Below, piece by piece: positions 51,806-59,037 of a DNA stretch of 64,000 nt. The stretch covers positions 496,001 to 560,000 of the forward strand of contig CAWKKJ010000017.1 in the NCBI GenBank assembly GCA_963850205.1, written 5' to 3'. The stretch is from JACVRW01 sp963850205. GTDB lineage: Bacteria; Actinomycetota; Thermoleophilia; Solirubrobacterales; Thermoleophilaceae. A model generated the notes under the pieces. It was not told where the DNA came from, did not search any database, and saw only the letters and a program-made list of their open reading frames with translations. Both the position numbers and the translations under genes were made by a program. The number at the start of each line of letters is the position of its first letter. Within the stretch, counting starts at the first letter, position 1.

Positions 51806-53027
51806 GTGAGGAGCGAGGAGTCCGGGTCGCTCGGTTCGCTGCGCGAGTCGAACCGGGAACGGGTGATCGAAGCGCTGCGGATGCTCGGGGTGGCCAGCCG
51901 CTCCGAGGTGGCCCGCCGGACCGGCCTGTCCCGCTCCACCGTCTCGAGCATCGTGGCCGACCTCCAGCTGGAGGGCGCCGTGATCGACCGCGACGACGAG
52001 ACCCGCCCCGCCACCGGTGGGGGCCGTCCCCCCGCGCTGATCGCGCTCGACCCCGCCGTCGGCCTTGCCGTGGGGGTCGACTTCGGCAAGCGGCACCTGG
52101 CCGTGGCGGTCGCCGATCTCTCCCACGACGTGCTCGCCGAGGAGTGGCGGGAGATGGACGAGGACTACGAGGCCGAGGAGGGCATCCGCCTCGCCAGCGA
52201 CCTGGTGGACCGGGTGCTGGAGGACGCCGGCGCCGACCGCGACCGGATCCTCGGTGTGGGCATGGGCCTGCCGAGCCCCATCCACCGCACAGGGCTCGTC
52301 GGTTCCTCGGCGATCCTGCCCGGCTGGGCGGGCACACAGGGCGGCGAGCGCATGGCCGAGCGGCTGGGCCTTCCCGTCCAGGTCAGAAACGACGCCGATC
52401 TGGGCGCGCTGGCCGAGGCCACCTGGGGCGCCGGCCGCGACAGCCAGGCGGTGGTCTACCTCAAGCTCTCACACGGCATCGGCGCCGGCATCGTGCTCGG
52501 GGGCGAGCTGTTCGTGGGCGTGGGGGGCACGGCCGGGGAGATCGGCCACACCACGCTGGACGAGACCGGCGATCTCTGCCGCTGCGGGAGCAGGGGTTGC
52601 CTCGAGACCTTCGCGGCCGGCGGGGCGATCGCCCGGCTGGTCGGCCGCAGCCGGGGACAGGCGCTCGACCTGGACGGCGTGCTCAGCATGGCCGCCGAGG
52701 GCGACCCGGCCTGCCAGCGCGCGCTGCGCGACGCCGGCCGTCACATCGGGGTGGCGCTGGCCAACCTCGTCAATCTCGTGAACCCCGAGCGGATCGTGGT
52801 TGGGGGCAGCATGGGCCACGCCGGTGACCTGCTGCTGGATCCGCTCAGAGAGGCCGTGGGGCAACGGGCCATCCCCAGCGCGGCCGAGGACGTGAAGGTC
52901 GTCCTCGGCGAGCTGGGAGAACGGGCCGAGCTGTCTGGGCGCCGTGGCGCTCGTTCTCCACGAGGCCGGCCCGGCCTGGAACGGGCGCTCTCCGGCACAA
53001 AACAGGAAAATGGCAATCGGAACCTAA
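51806..53027 (+). pseudogene. ROK-family transcriptional regulator, C-terminus interrupted by a single-base frameshift
   Basis: N-terminal winged helix (SNRERVIEALRMLG, SRSEVARRTGLSRSTVSSIV) joined to a ROK sugar-kinase-like domain (GVDFGKRHLAVAVADL, GLPSPI, VRNDADLGALAEA and the zinc motif CRCGSRGCLE). It should repress the sugar transporter genes downstream. At 52931-52937 the frame breaks: RAEL continues one frame on as LGAVALVLHEAGPAW to a TAA at 53025. Removing one base (T52934) gives a 406-aa protein of normal length. Unedited, the frame ends in an unrelated basic tail at 53044, overlapping the next ATG. Only the last 30 residues are affected, so DNA binding may survive. Sequencing error is plausible. 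Confidence 0.87.
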
Positions 53028-53040
53028 GAGGAGGGGAAGG

Positions 53041-54168
53041 ATGACCGACAGACGATGGAGGATCAGCCTGCTGGCCGTCGTGGCCGTGCTGGCCGCCGGC
53101 ATGCTGCTGGCGGCCTGTGGTGACGACGACGACAGCGGTGGCGGCGGCGGTGGTGGCGGCGGCGACGAAGGCGGCAGCGGCTCGATCGCGCTGCTCCTGC
53201 CGGAGTCGAAGACGGCGCGCTACGAGTCGCAGGACCGGCCGAACTTCGAGAAGAAGGTCGCCGAGCTGTGTCCGGACTGCGAGATCATCTACTCGAACGC
53301 GGACCAGGATCCGGCCAAGCAGCAGCAACAGGCCGAGGCGGCCCTGACCAAGGGCGCGAAGGTGATGGTGCTCGACCCGGTTGACGCCGCGTCCGCGGGC
53401 GCGATCGTCGCCCGGGCCAAGCAGTCACAGGTCCCGGTGATCAGCTATGACCGGCTGATCACGGACGCCGACATCGACTACTACATCTCGTTCGACAACG
53501 AGCAGGTCGGCAAGCTGCAGGGCGAGAGCCTTCAGGCGAAGCTCGAGGAGGACGGCAACGGGGACGGCACGATCGTGATGATCAACGGCGCCCCCACCGA
53601 CAACAACGCCACGCTCTTCAAGCAGGGCGCGATGGCCGTCTTCGACCAGAGCGACCTGAAGGTCGGCAAGTCGTACGACACCCCCGACTGGAGCCCGGAC
53701 AAGGCCCAGCAGGAGATGGAGCAGGCGATCACGGCGCTGGGCAAGGACGGCTTCGTGGGCGTCTACGCCGCCAACGACGGAACCGCGGGCGGTGCGATCG
53801 CGGCCATGAAGGGCAACGGCATCGATCCCAAGACCATCCCCTCGACGGGGCAGGACGCCGAGCTGGCCGCCATCCAGCGGATCCTGGCCGGCGAGCAGTA
53901 CATGACCGTCTACAAGGCGATCAAGCCCGAGGCCGAGCAGGCCGCGGAGCTGGCGGTCGCGCTGGTGCAGGGCAAGAAGCCCCCCAGCGGTCTGGTCAAC
54001 GGCGAGATCGACAACGGCCAGGAGAAGGTTCCCTCGATCCTGCTCACGCCGGTGGCGGTGACCAAGGACAACATCAACGACACCATCGTCAAGGACGGGT
54101 TCTGGAAGACGAGCGAGATCTGCACGAGCGCCTACGCGAAGGCGTGCGCCGACGCGGGCATCGAGTAA
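53041..54168 (+). CDS. Sugar ABC transporter substrate-binding lipoprotein (CUT2, XylF-like)
   Basis: 375 aa lipoprotein with lipobox LLAAC, an Asp then Gly-rich linker and a type I periplasmic-binding fold (IALLLPESKTARYESQDRP, IYSNADQDPAKQQQQAEAA, VVMINGAPTDNNA-like segment, TPDWSPDKAQQEMEQ). The ligand is probably xylose or another monosaccharide. The ATG follows a GAGGAGGGGAAGG ribosome-binding site. First structural gene of a ROK-SBP-ATPase-permease operon. It is a close paralogue of 29137-30243, with blocks of exact nucleotide identity. Confidence 0.93.
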   Translation: MTDRRWRISLLAVVAVLAAGMLLAACGDDDDSGGGGGGGGGDEGGSGSIALLLPESKTARYESQDRPNFEKKVAELCPDCEIIYSNADQDPAKQQQQAEAALTKGAKVMVLDPVDAASAGAIVARAKQSQVPVISYDRLITDADIDYYISFDNEQVGKLQGESLQAKLEEDGNGDGTIVMINGAPTDNNATLFKQGAMAVFDQSDLKVGKSYDTPDWSPDKAQQEMEQAITALGKDGFVGVYAANDGTAGGAIAAMKGNGIDPKTIPSTGQDAELAAIQRILAGEQYMTVYKAIKPEAEQAAELAVALVQGKKPPSGLVNGEIDNGQEKVPSILLTPVAVTKDNINDTIVKDGFWKTSEICTSAYAKACADAGIE

Positions 54169-54181
54169 CCGGACCCCGGAC

Positions 54182-54211
54182 GCCCGGCGGCGCCGCGCGG
54201 CGCCGCCGGGC
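54182..54211. terminator. Strong intergenic stem-loop between binding protein and ATPase genes
   Basis: Perfect 13-bp stem (left arm GCCCGGCGGCGCC) around a GCGC loop, 14 bp after the binding-protein stop, with no T-tract. This position is typical of attenuating or mRNA-stabilising hairpins. They raise expression of the binding protein over the membrane components. Confidence 0.7.
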
Positions 54212-54244
54212 CCGTCCGCGGGCAGAGAGGAGGGAGCGGCAGAC

Positions 54245-55033
54245 ATGAACGCCAACACGCCCGTGCTCGCCCTCAAGGGGGTGAGCAAGCACTTCGGCCC
54301 GGTCGAGGCGCTGTCAGAGGTCGACTTCGAGGTCAGCTCCGGTGAGGTGGTCGCGCTGGTGGGCGACAACGGAGCCGGCAAGTCGACGCTCGTCAAGACC
54401 ATCGCCGGCATCCACACCGCCGACGACGGCGAGATCCTCTTCGAGGGCAACTCGGTGAAGATCACCGGTCCCACCGACGCGGTCGACCTCGGCATCGCCA
54501 CCGTGTACCAGGACCTCGCCCTGTGCGACAACCTGGACGTCGTCGAGAACCTCTTTCTCGGCCAGGAGACGATCGGAACCGGGCCGGCGCGGTTCACGCG
54601 CTCGCTCGACGAGGCGACGATGGAGCAGCGCACGGGCGAGCTGCTCGAGAACCTGGCGGTCACGATCGTCAACCTGCGCTCCGAGGTGGGGACGCTCTCC
54701 GGCGGTCAGCGTCAGCAGGTGGCCATCGCCCGCTCGCTGCTCGGTGAGCCGAAGATGGTCATGCTCGACGAGCCGACGGCCGCATTGGGCGTGCGCCAGA
54801 CCGCCCAGGTGCTCGAGCTGATCAAGCGCCTGCGCGAGCGAGGCCTGGGCGTGATCGTGATCAGCCACAACCTGGCCGACGTGTTCGAGGTCGCCGACCG
54901 GGTCTTCGTACTGCGGCTCGGCCGCAAGGCGGCGGACATCCCCGCCGGCGAGTCGAGTCAGGAGGAGGTCGTGGCGGCGATCACCGGCGCCGAGTTCGGC
55001 GGCAACGGGCGGACGAAGGAGGACGAAGAATGA
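54245..55033 (+). CDS. Sugar ABC transporter ATP-binding protein, single-domain CUT2 type
   Basis: 262 aa ATPase. Walker A GDNGAGKST, Q-loop YQDLALCDNLDVVENLFLG, signature LSGGQRQQ, Walker B MVMLDEPTAALGV and switch His VISHN. Q-loop and TAALGV are typical of CUT2 (ribose/xylose/fructose) ATPases, but with one ATPase domain rather than the fused pair of RbsA/XylG, as in FrcA. The ribosome-binding site GAGAGGAGGGAG precedes the ATG. ATGA overlap with the permease. Confidence 0.93.
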   Translation: MNANTPVLALKGVSKHFGPVEALSEVDFEVSSGEVVALVGDNGAGKSTLVKTIAGIHTADDGEILFEGNSVKITGPTDAVDLGIATVYQDLALCDNLDVVENLFLGQETIGTGPARFTRSLDEATMEQRTGELLENLAVTIVNLRSEVGTLSGGQRQQVAIARSLLGEPKMVMLDEPTAALGVRQTAQVLELIKRLRERGLGVIVISHNLADVFEVADRVFVLRLGRKAADIPAGESSQEEVVAAITGAEFGGNGRTKEDEE

Positions 55034-56259
55034 GCGCCGACGCAGGCGGCGGCGCGGCCGCCGCCCCCCGTGCCGACGTCGAGGTCAAGCGGCCGGGCAT
55101 CCTGGACCTGGGGCGCCGGTTCGTGGCCGGCGACCTGGCCGAGCTTCGGGTCATTCTGGTGCTGGCCGTCATCTGGCTGATCTTCTACTTCCAGGAAGAC
55201 CGCTTCCTCAGCTCGGTGAACCTCACCAACCTGGTGCTGCAGATCACCGCGATCGGGCTGGTGTCGGTAGGGATCGTGCTGGTGCTGCTCCTCGGCGAGA
55301 TCGACCTGTCCGTGGGCGCGGTCAGCGGCCTGTGTGCGTCGATCATGGCCGTGCTGGCGGTGAAGAACGGCTGGTCGCCCTACCTGGCGATCGCGGCGGC
55401 GGTGCTGGCCGGAACGGCAGTCGGGCTGTTCCAGGGCTTCATGTCCACCCGCTTCGGGATACCGTCGTTCGTGGTCACGCTGGCCGGTTTCCTTGCCTGG
55501 ACGGGAGCCCAGCTCAGGGTGCTCGGCGAAACCGGGACGGTGAACCTCACCGATCCGAAGATCACCGGCCTCACGAGCACCTTCTACAGCGACACGATCG
55601 GCTGGATCTTCGCCCTGGTGGTCATCGTGGCCTACGCCGCCTTCGCCCTGCTCGGCCGCCGGCGGCGGGTGGCGCAGGGGCTGTCGGCGCAGCCGCTGGG
55701 GGGCACGGTGGTCCGGATCGTGATCGTGGCCGCCGCCGTCCTCGTCGCGATCTGGGTGCTGAACGACGACCGCGGCCTGCCCCTTGCGGTGCTGATCCTG
55801 CTCGGGTTCGTGCTGGTGTTCGTCTTCATCACCACCCGCACCGCGTTCGGCCGCCACATCTTCGCCGTGGGCGGCAACGCCGAGGCGGCGCGCCGGGCGG
55901 GCATCAAGATCACGCGCGTGCGGCTGGTCGTGTTCATGATCTGCTCGACCATGGCCGCCGTGGGCGGGATCATGGCCGCGTCCCGGCTGCTGGCGGTGAA
56001 CCAGTCGTCCGGAGCCGGCGACTTCCTGCTGCTGGCCATCGCAGGGCCGGTCATCGCCGGCACCAGCCTGTTCGGTGGGCGCGGCAGCGTCTGGCATGCC
56101 CTGCTGGGCGCGCTGGTGATCGGCTCGATCTCGAACGGGATGGACCTGCTCGCGCTCGAGTCGTCGGTGAAGTTCATGGTCACCGGCGGCGTGCTGCTGA
56201 TCGCGGTGACGATCGACGCGATCGCCCGCAAGCAGCGGCAGGCGGCGGGACGCGTCTGA
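55030..56259 (+). CDS. Sugar ABC transporter permease (CUT2, XylH-like)
   Basis: 409 aa with about ten membrane helices. GLVSVGIVLVLLLGEIDLSVGAVSG is the CUT2 hallmark (GEIDLSVG), and FGRHIFAVGGNAEAARRAGI is the cytoplasmic coupling loop. The helix-rich middle with a long loop (about residues 205-240) is typical of XylH-length permeases. ATG overlaps the ATPase stop. It is followed 7 bp later by the oxidoreductase gene, so all are one operon. Confidence 0.93.
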   Translation: MSADAGGGAAAAPRADVEVKRPGILDLGRRFVAGDLAELRVILVLAVIWLIFYFQEDRFLSSVNLTNLVLQITAIGLVSVGIVLVLLLGEIDLSVGAVSGLCASIMAVLAVKNGWSPYLAIAAAVLAGTAVGLFQGFMSTRFGIPSFVVTLAGFLAWTGAQLRVLGETGTVNLTDPKITGLTSTFYSDTIGWIFALVVIVAYAAFALLGRRRRVAQGLSAQPLGGTVVRIVIVAAAVLVAIWVLNDDRGLPLAVLILLGFVLVFVFITTRTAFGRHIFAVGGNAEAARRAGIKITRVRLVVFMICSTMAAVGGIMAASRLLAVNQSSGAGDFLLLAIAGPVIAGTSLFGGRGSVWHALLGALVIGSISNGMDLLALESSVKFMVTGGVLLIAVTIDAIARKQRQAAGRV

Positions 56260-56266
56260 CCACGAG

Positions 56267-57379
56267 ATGACGGAGGCTGTTCCGGCCCGCGGTCCTGCGA
56301 CCGCGGGCCGGGCGCCGCTCCGGGTCGGCCTGATCGGCTTCGGCGTGGCGGGCTCGGCGTTCCACGCTCCCCTCATCGCGGCTGCCGAGGGTCTCACGCT
56401 CACCTCGATCGTCACGTCCGATCCCGGGCGGGCCGGGCTGGCGGCGGACCGCTACCCCGCGGCGCAGGTGCTGCCCGACGCGGACGCGCTCTTCGCCGCG
56501 GCGGACGAGCACGACCTGGTGGCGGTGGCCTCGCCCAACCGCTTTCACGTCGGGCAGGCGCTGGCGGCCGTGGAGGCCGGGTTGCACGTGGTGGTCGACA
56601 AGCCGGTGGCGCCGCGGGTCTCCGACGCCCGGCGGTTGGCCGCCGCGGCGCGCGAGCGCGGGGTGGTGGCCGCGGCGTTTCACAACCGCCGCTGGGACGG
56701 GGACGCCCTCACGGTGCGCCGGCTGCTCGGCGCCGGGGCGCTGGGCGATCTGTGGCGGCTCGAGTCCCGCTTCGAGCGCTGGCGCCCGGAGGTGGATTTG
56801 TCGCGCCCGCGCGAGCGGGCGGACCCCGAGGACGCCGGCGGGGTGTTGTTCGACCTCGGCAGCCATCTGATCGATCAGGCGATGTGGCTGCTGGGGCGGC
56901 CCCGGAGCGTGTACGCGGAGATCGAGCGCCGGCGCCCCGGCGCCGTGGTGGACGACGACGTGTTCCTGGCGCTCGACCATGTTGGCGGCCGCGCCCACCT
57001 GTGGATGGGCATGGCCGTGGCCCAGCCGGGCCCGCGTTTCCGGGTGCTCGGCTCTCGGGCGGCGTACGTCAAGTACGGGCTCGACGGACAGGAGGCGGCG
57101 CTGCGGACCGGCGAGCTGCCGGACGCGCCGGGGTTCGGAGAGGAGCCCCCCGAGCGCTGGGGACTGCTGGGCACCGAGGAGGCGGGGGCGGGGGCGGGGG
57201 CGATGGAGCCGGTGCCCACCGAGCCGGGCCGCTACCTGGCCTTCTACGAGCAGATGGCGGAGGCGGTCCTCCACGGCGGCCCCCCGCCGGTGCCACTGGA
57301 GGACGCCATCGCGTGTCTGGAGGTGATCGAGGCGGCCCGGGAGAGCGCCGCGGCGGGGGACGTTCGGGCGCTGGGGTAG
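56267..57379 (+). CDS. Gfo/Idh/MocA-family oxidoreductase
   Basis: 370 aa NAD(P)-dependent sugar/inositol dehydrogenase-like enzyme. N-terminal Rossmann fold with RVGLIGFGVAGSAFHAPLI (key GxGxxG-type loop) and AVEAGLHVVVDKPVAP (EKP-type motif), FHNRRWDGD and the C-terminal domain with LFDLGSHLIDQAMWLLG (Asp/His active site). Position after the transporter permease suggests it oxidises the imported sugar. Its TAG stop lies inside a G-quadruplex-like run. Confidence 0.9.
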   Translation: MTEAVPARGPATAGRAPLRVGLIGFGVAGSAFHAPLIAAAEGLTLTSIVTSDPGRAGLAADRYPAAQVLPDADALFAAADEHDLVAVASPNRFHVGQALAAVEAGLHVVVDKPVAPRVSDARRLAAAARERGVVAAAFHNRRWDGDALTVRRLLGAGALGDLWRLESRFERWRPEVDLSRPRERADPEDAGGVLFDLGSHLIDQAMWLLGRPRSVYAEIERRRPGAVVDDDVFLALDHVGGRAHLWMGMAVAQPGPRFRVLGSRAAYVKYGLDGQEAALRTGELPDAPGFGEEPPERWGLLGTEEAGAGAGAMEPVPTEPGRYLAFYEQMAEAVLHGGPPPVPLEDAIACLEVIEAARESAAAGDVRALG

Positions 57380-57395
57380 GGGGTCGGGGTCGGGG
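57373..57395 (+). repeat. G-quadruplex-type motif over a stop codon
   Basis: Four runs of 4, 5, 4 and 4 G separated by 2-nt loops (TA, TC, TC), a textbook G4 sequence. It overlaps the TAG stop of the Gfo/Idh/MocA gene on the coding strand, so it would also be in the mRNA. Confidence 0.65.
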
Positions 57396-57435
57396 TGCGG
57401 AGCCGCCGGACGCGCTGCGGAGCCGCCCGACGCGG
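57396..57435. repeat. 20-bp direct tandem duplication
   Basis: Two adjacent copies of a 20-bp unit beginning TGCGGAGCCGCC, differing at two positions, directly after the G-run. No coding role visible. Confidence 0.6.
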
Positions 57436-57465
57436 CTTCGCCCGTCGACCGGCGGCCGGGCGTCC

Positions 57466-57504
57466 GTGGTTCCTTATCGGCCTATGTGGCGACTATGGAA
57501 CCAC
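57466..57504. repeat. 39-bp palindrome related to the 47-bp family
   Basis: Arms GTGGTTCC and GGAACCAC are exact inverted repeats. The interior (TATCGGCC, CTATG, GGCGACTAT) resembles the inner part of the copies at 24427-24473 and 57683-57729. Likely a shorter or diverged family member. Confidence 0.5.
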
Positions 57505-57682
57505 AGTGCCGCATGCGTCGCCGTGGCCCAGCGCCCGTCCGATGTGCCGGCGGGCGCCAATCCCGGCGTGACCGCCCCGCGGCCGGGCGTCCGTCACGAT
57601 CACCTCCGCCCGGCGTGCGGTTCCCGATGCGGCCTCGTCGCACACGTCACCGTCCCGTAACGCTGGACGGCCGGCGCTCGGC

Positions 57683-57729
57683 GTGTGGCTTCCGAAACTC
57701 GCGCATACCGCGCCTTCTGGAAGCCACAC
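57683..57729. repeat. 47-bp palindrome, copy 2 of a dispersed family
   Basis: Same length and the same 11-bp arms (GTGTGGCTTCC / GGAAGCCACAC) as the copy at 24427-24473; the inner part reads GAAACTCGCGCATACCGCGCCTTCT and pairs less well. Two copies 33 kb apart in non-coding DNA indicate a dispersed REP-like element. Confidence 0.8.
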
Positions 57730-57746
57730 TCCCGGCACCGGGGCTC

Positions 57747-57891
57747 TCGCCTGGTGTTTCCGGGGCTGTCGCCTCGCGCTTCCGGGCAGCCCTCGCCTCG
57801 CGCCTCCGGGGTCCTTGCCCGCGCTTCCGCAGGCCCTCCCCGCGCGCTTCCGCAGGCCCTCCCCCCGCGCTTCCGCACCCCTTTCTCGCGG
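57747..57891. repeat. Degenerate 22-24-bp tandem array (about six units)
   Basis: About six consecutive units share a core resembling CGCGCTTCCGCAGGCCC; the last three are nearly identical and the first ones diverged. Unit length varies by 1-2 bp, so no constant reading frame is kept. There is no spacer structure, so it is not a CRISPR array. Confidence 0.6.
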
Positions 57892-57963
57892 CAGTCACCA
57901 AGTTGGTGCAGGGTTGTTACACAGCGCACCCACAGGTGCGCCGCCCCTCCGTACGGTCGTCTC

Positions 57964-58479
57964 ATGGGCTCCGAGAGCGGACAGGCGACCATCGAGTGGA
58001 CCGGGCTCGTTCTGCTCGTCGCCATCGCGCTCGGGGCCCTGCTGACGCTGGCACGGCCGGTCGACGGCCGGCGCCTGGGCAGCTCGGTGGCGCACGCGAT
58101 CACGTGCGCGGCGCGCGGGGGCTGCGCCGCGGCGGGCGGTGCGCCACCCAGCGCCCGGCGCGCCTCTCCACGCATCGCCGTGCCCGCCGCCCCGCCGGGG
58201 ACGGGCCGCGTGGGCTCGCCGGCTCCATCAGGCCATGCGGGCCCAGGGCCGGCGCCCCCGCGCGCGGCCACCCCGCCGGCGCCGCGCTCAGCGGACCCCG
58301 CCGCGCTGCGCGGAGCGCGAACGGCGGCCAAGCGGCTATGGCTGCTCTGCCTCGGCTACCGCCGCTTCCGCTACGACCTGGAGCACCCGCGCGCACCCAT
58401 GCAAGGGGTGCCGATGAGCGAGACGCTCGACACCGTCAACGAGTGCCTCAACCCGCTCTCCTTCCTGGTGGGGGACTGA
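57964..58479 (+). CDS. TadE/Flp-type small membrane protein
   Basis: 171 aa. The N-terminus SESGQATIEWTGLVLLVAIALGALLTLARP has the polar leader, Glu within the first turn of a single hydrophobic helix (GQATIEW) and pilin-like helix seen in TadE/TadF-type pseudopilins. Residues 60-120 are Pro/Ala/Arg-rich. The C-terminal 50 residues contain WLLCLGYRRFRYDLEHPR and an MSETLDTVNECLNPLSFL end. Probably assembled in or associated with a tight-adherence/secretion apparatus, but no other tad genes are visible. ATG 57964 directly precedes the conserved start. Confidence 0.65.
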   Translation: MGSESGQATIEWTGLVLLVAIALGALLTLARPVDGRRLGSSVAHAITCAARGGCAAAGGAPPSARRASPRIAVPAAPPGTGRVGSPAPSGHAGPGPAPPRAATPPAPRSADPAALRGARTAAKRLWLLCLGYRRFRYDLEHPRAPMQGVPMSETLDTVNECLNPLSFLVGD

Positions 58480-58484
58480 CGGGG

Positions 58485-58694
58485 GTGGCCGCGCGAACGG
58501 CCCGGGTGATTGCGCTGGCCGCCGCGGTGCTGGCCGGGGGTGCGGGCTTGGGCTTCGTCGCCCGGGACCTGCTCGGGTTCGGACAGCCGGCGGTGGCGCT
58601 CGCCTGGCTGGCGGGCGCCCTCTTCGTCGCGGCCGGCGCGGTGGGACCGCGCGCCCAACGTGCCGTCCGGCGCTCCCGCTTCAATGGGAGGTGA
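58485..58694 (+). CDS. Small two-helix membrane protein (69 aa)
   Basis: GTG start 5 bp after the TadE-like gene. Two hydrophobic segments (VIALAAAVLAGGAGLGFVA and VALAWLAGALFVAAGAVG) are joined by a short loop, with a basic tail RAVRRSRFNGR. Close spacing suggests co-expression with its neighbours. No family recognised. Confidence 0.6.
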   Translation: MAARTARVIALAAAVLAGGAGLGFVARDLLGFGQPAVALAWLAGALFVAAGAVGPRAQRAVRRSRFNGR

Positions 58695-58713
58695 CCCGTT
58701 TGGGGGACAGAGC

Positions 58714-58920
58714 ATGCACGAGCGTCTCGAGGCCGAGTTGGCCGACGCGTCGGCCGAGCTGCGGGCTCACATGGCCAGTTGGGAGTACGCCTTCGCCATG
58801 GCTGGTGGCTGCCACGGCGGCCGGGAGCACCCCGTCCACTGGCTCACGCGGGCGCGCACCGAAGCGCTCACCGCCCGCTGCCGGGATCTTCGCGCCAACC
58901 TTGCCGAGCACCGCGACTGA
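58714..58920 (+). CDS. Small hydrophilic protein (68 aa)
   Basis: ATG at 58714 is preceded by GGGGGAC at good spacing; an ATG at 58684 would add ten residues but lacks such a site. The protein begins with a helical acidic stretch (HERLEAELADASAELRAHM), has MAGGCHGGREHPVHW in the middle with one Cys and several His, and ends in a basic helix. Unknown function. Confidence 0.55.
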   Translation: MHERLEAELADASAELRAHMASWEYAFAMAGGCHGGREHPVHWLTRARTEALTARCRDLRANLAEHRD

Positions 58921-59037
58921 GCCCTCTTCCCGCGACGGGCCGGTTTAGCGCTGCCCGTGCCCGGGATACCTCCTATAGAGGGAAACACCCGGCCGCGAGG
59001 AGACAGGGCCGGGCTCAGAGAGGGAAAGAGGAGATAC

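Larger units (their letters stand above)
57380..57963. other. Repeat-rich gene-free region
   Basis: About 580 bp with no convincing gene between the sugar oxidoreductase and the TadE-like gene. It holds a G-run motif, a 20-bp tandem pair, two palindromes and a 22-24-bp degenerate tandem array, listed separately. Open frames crossing it on both strands have no family resemblance and follow the repeats. The last 70 bp are more AT-rich (TTGTTACAC) and may hold the promoter of the 57964 gene. Confidence 0.6.

Noticed and set aside
57747..57891. CRISPR array
   Set aside because: Units are adjacent with variable length and no unique spacers, and no cas genes are present.
57685..58479. Longer start for the TadE-like protein running through the repeat region
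   Set aside because: The extra residues translate the palindrome and tandem array and have no pilin-like features; ATG 57964 begins exactly at the conserved leader.
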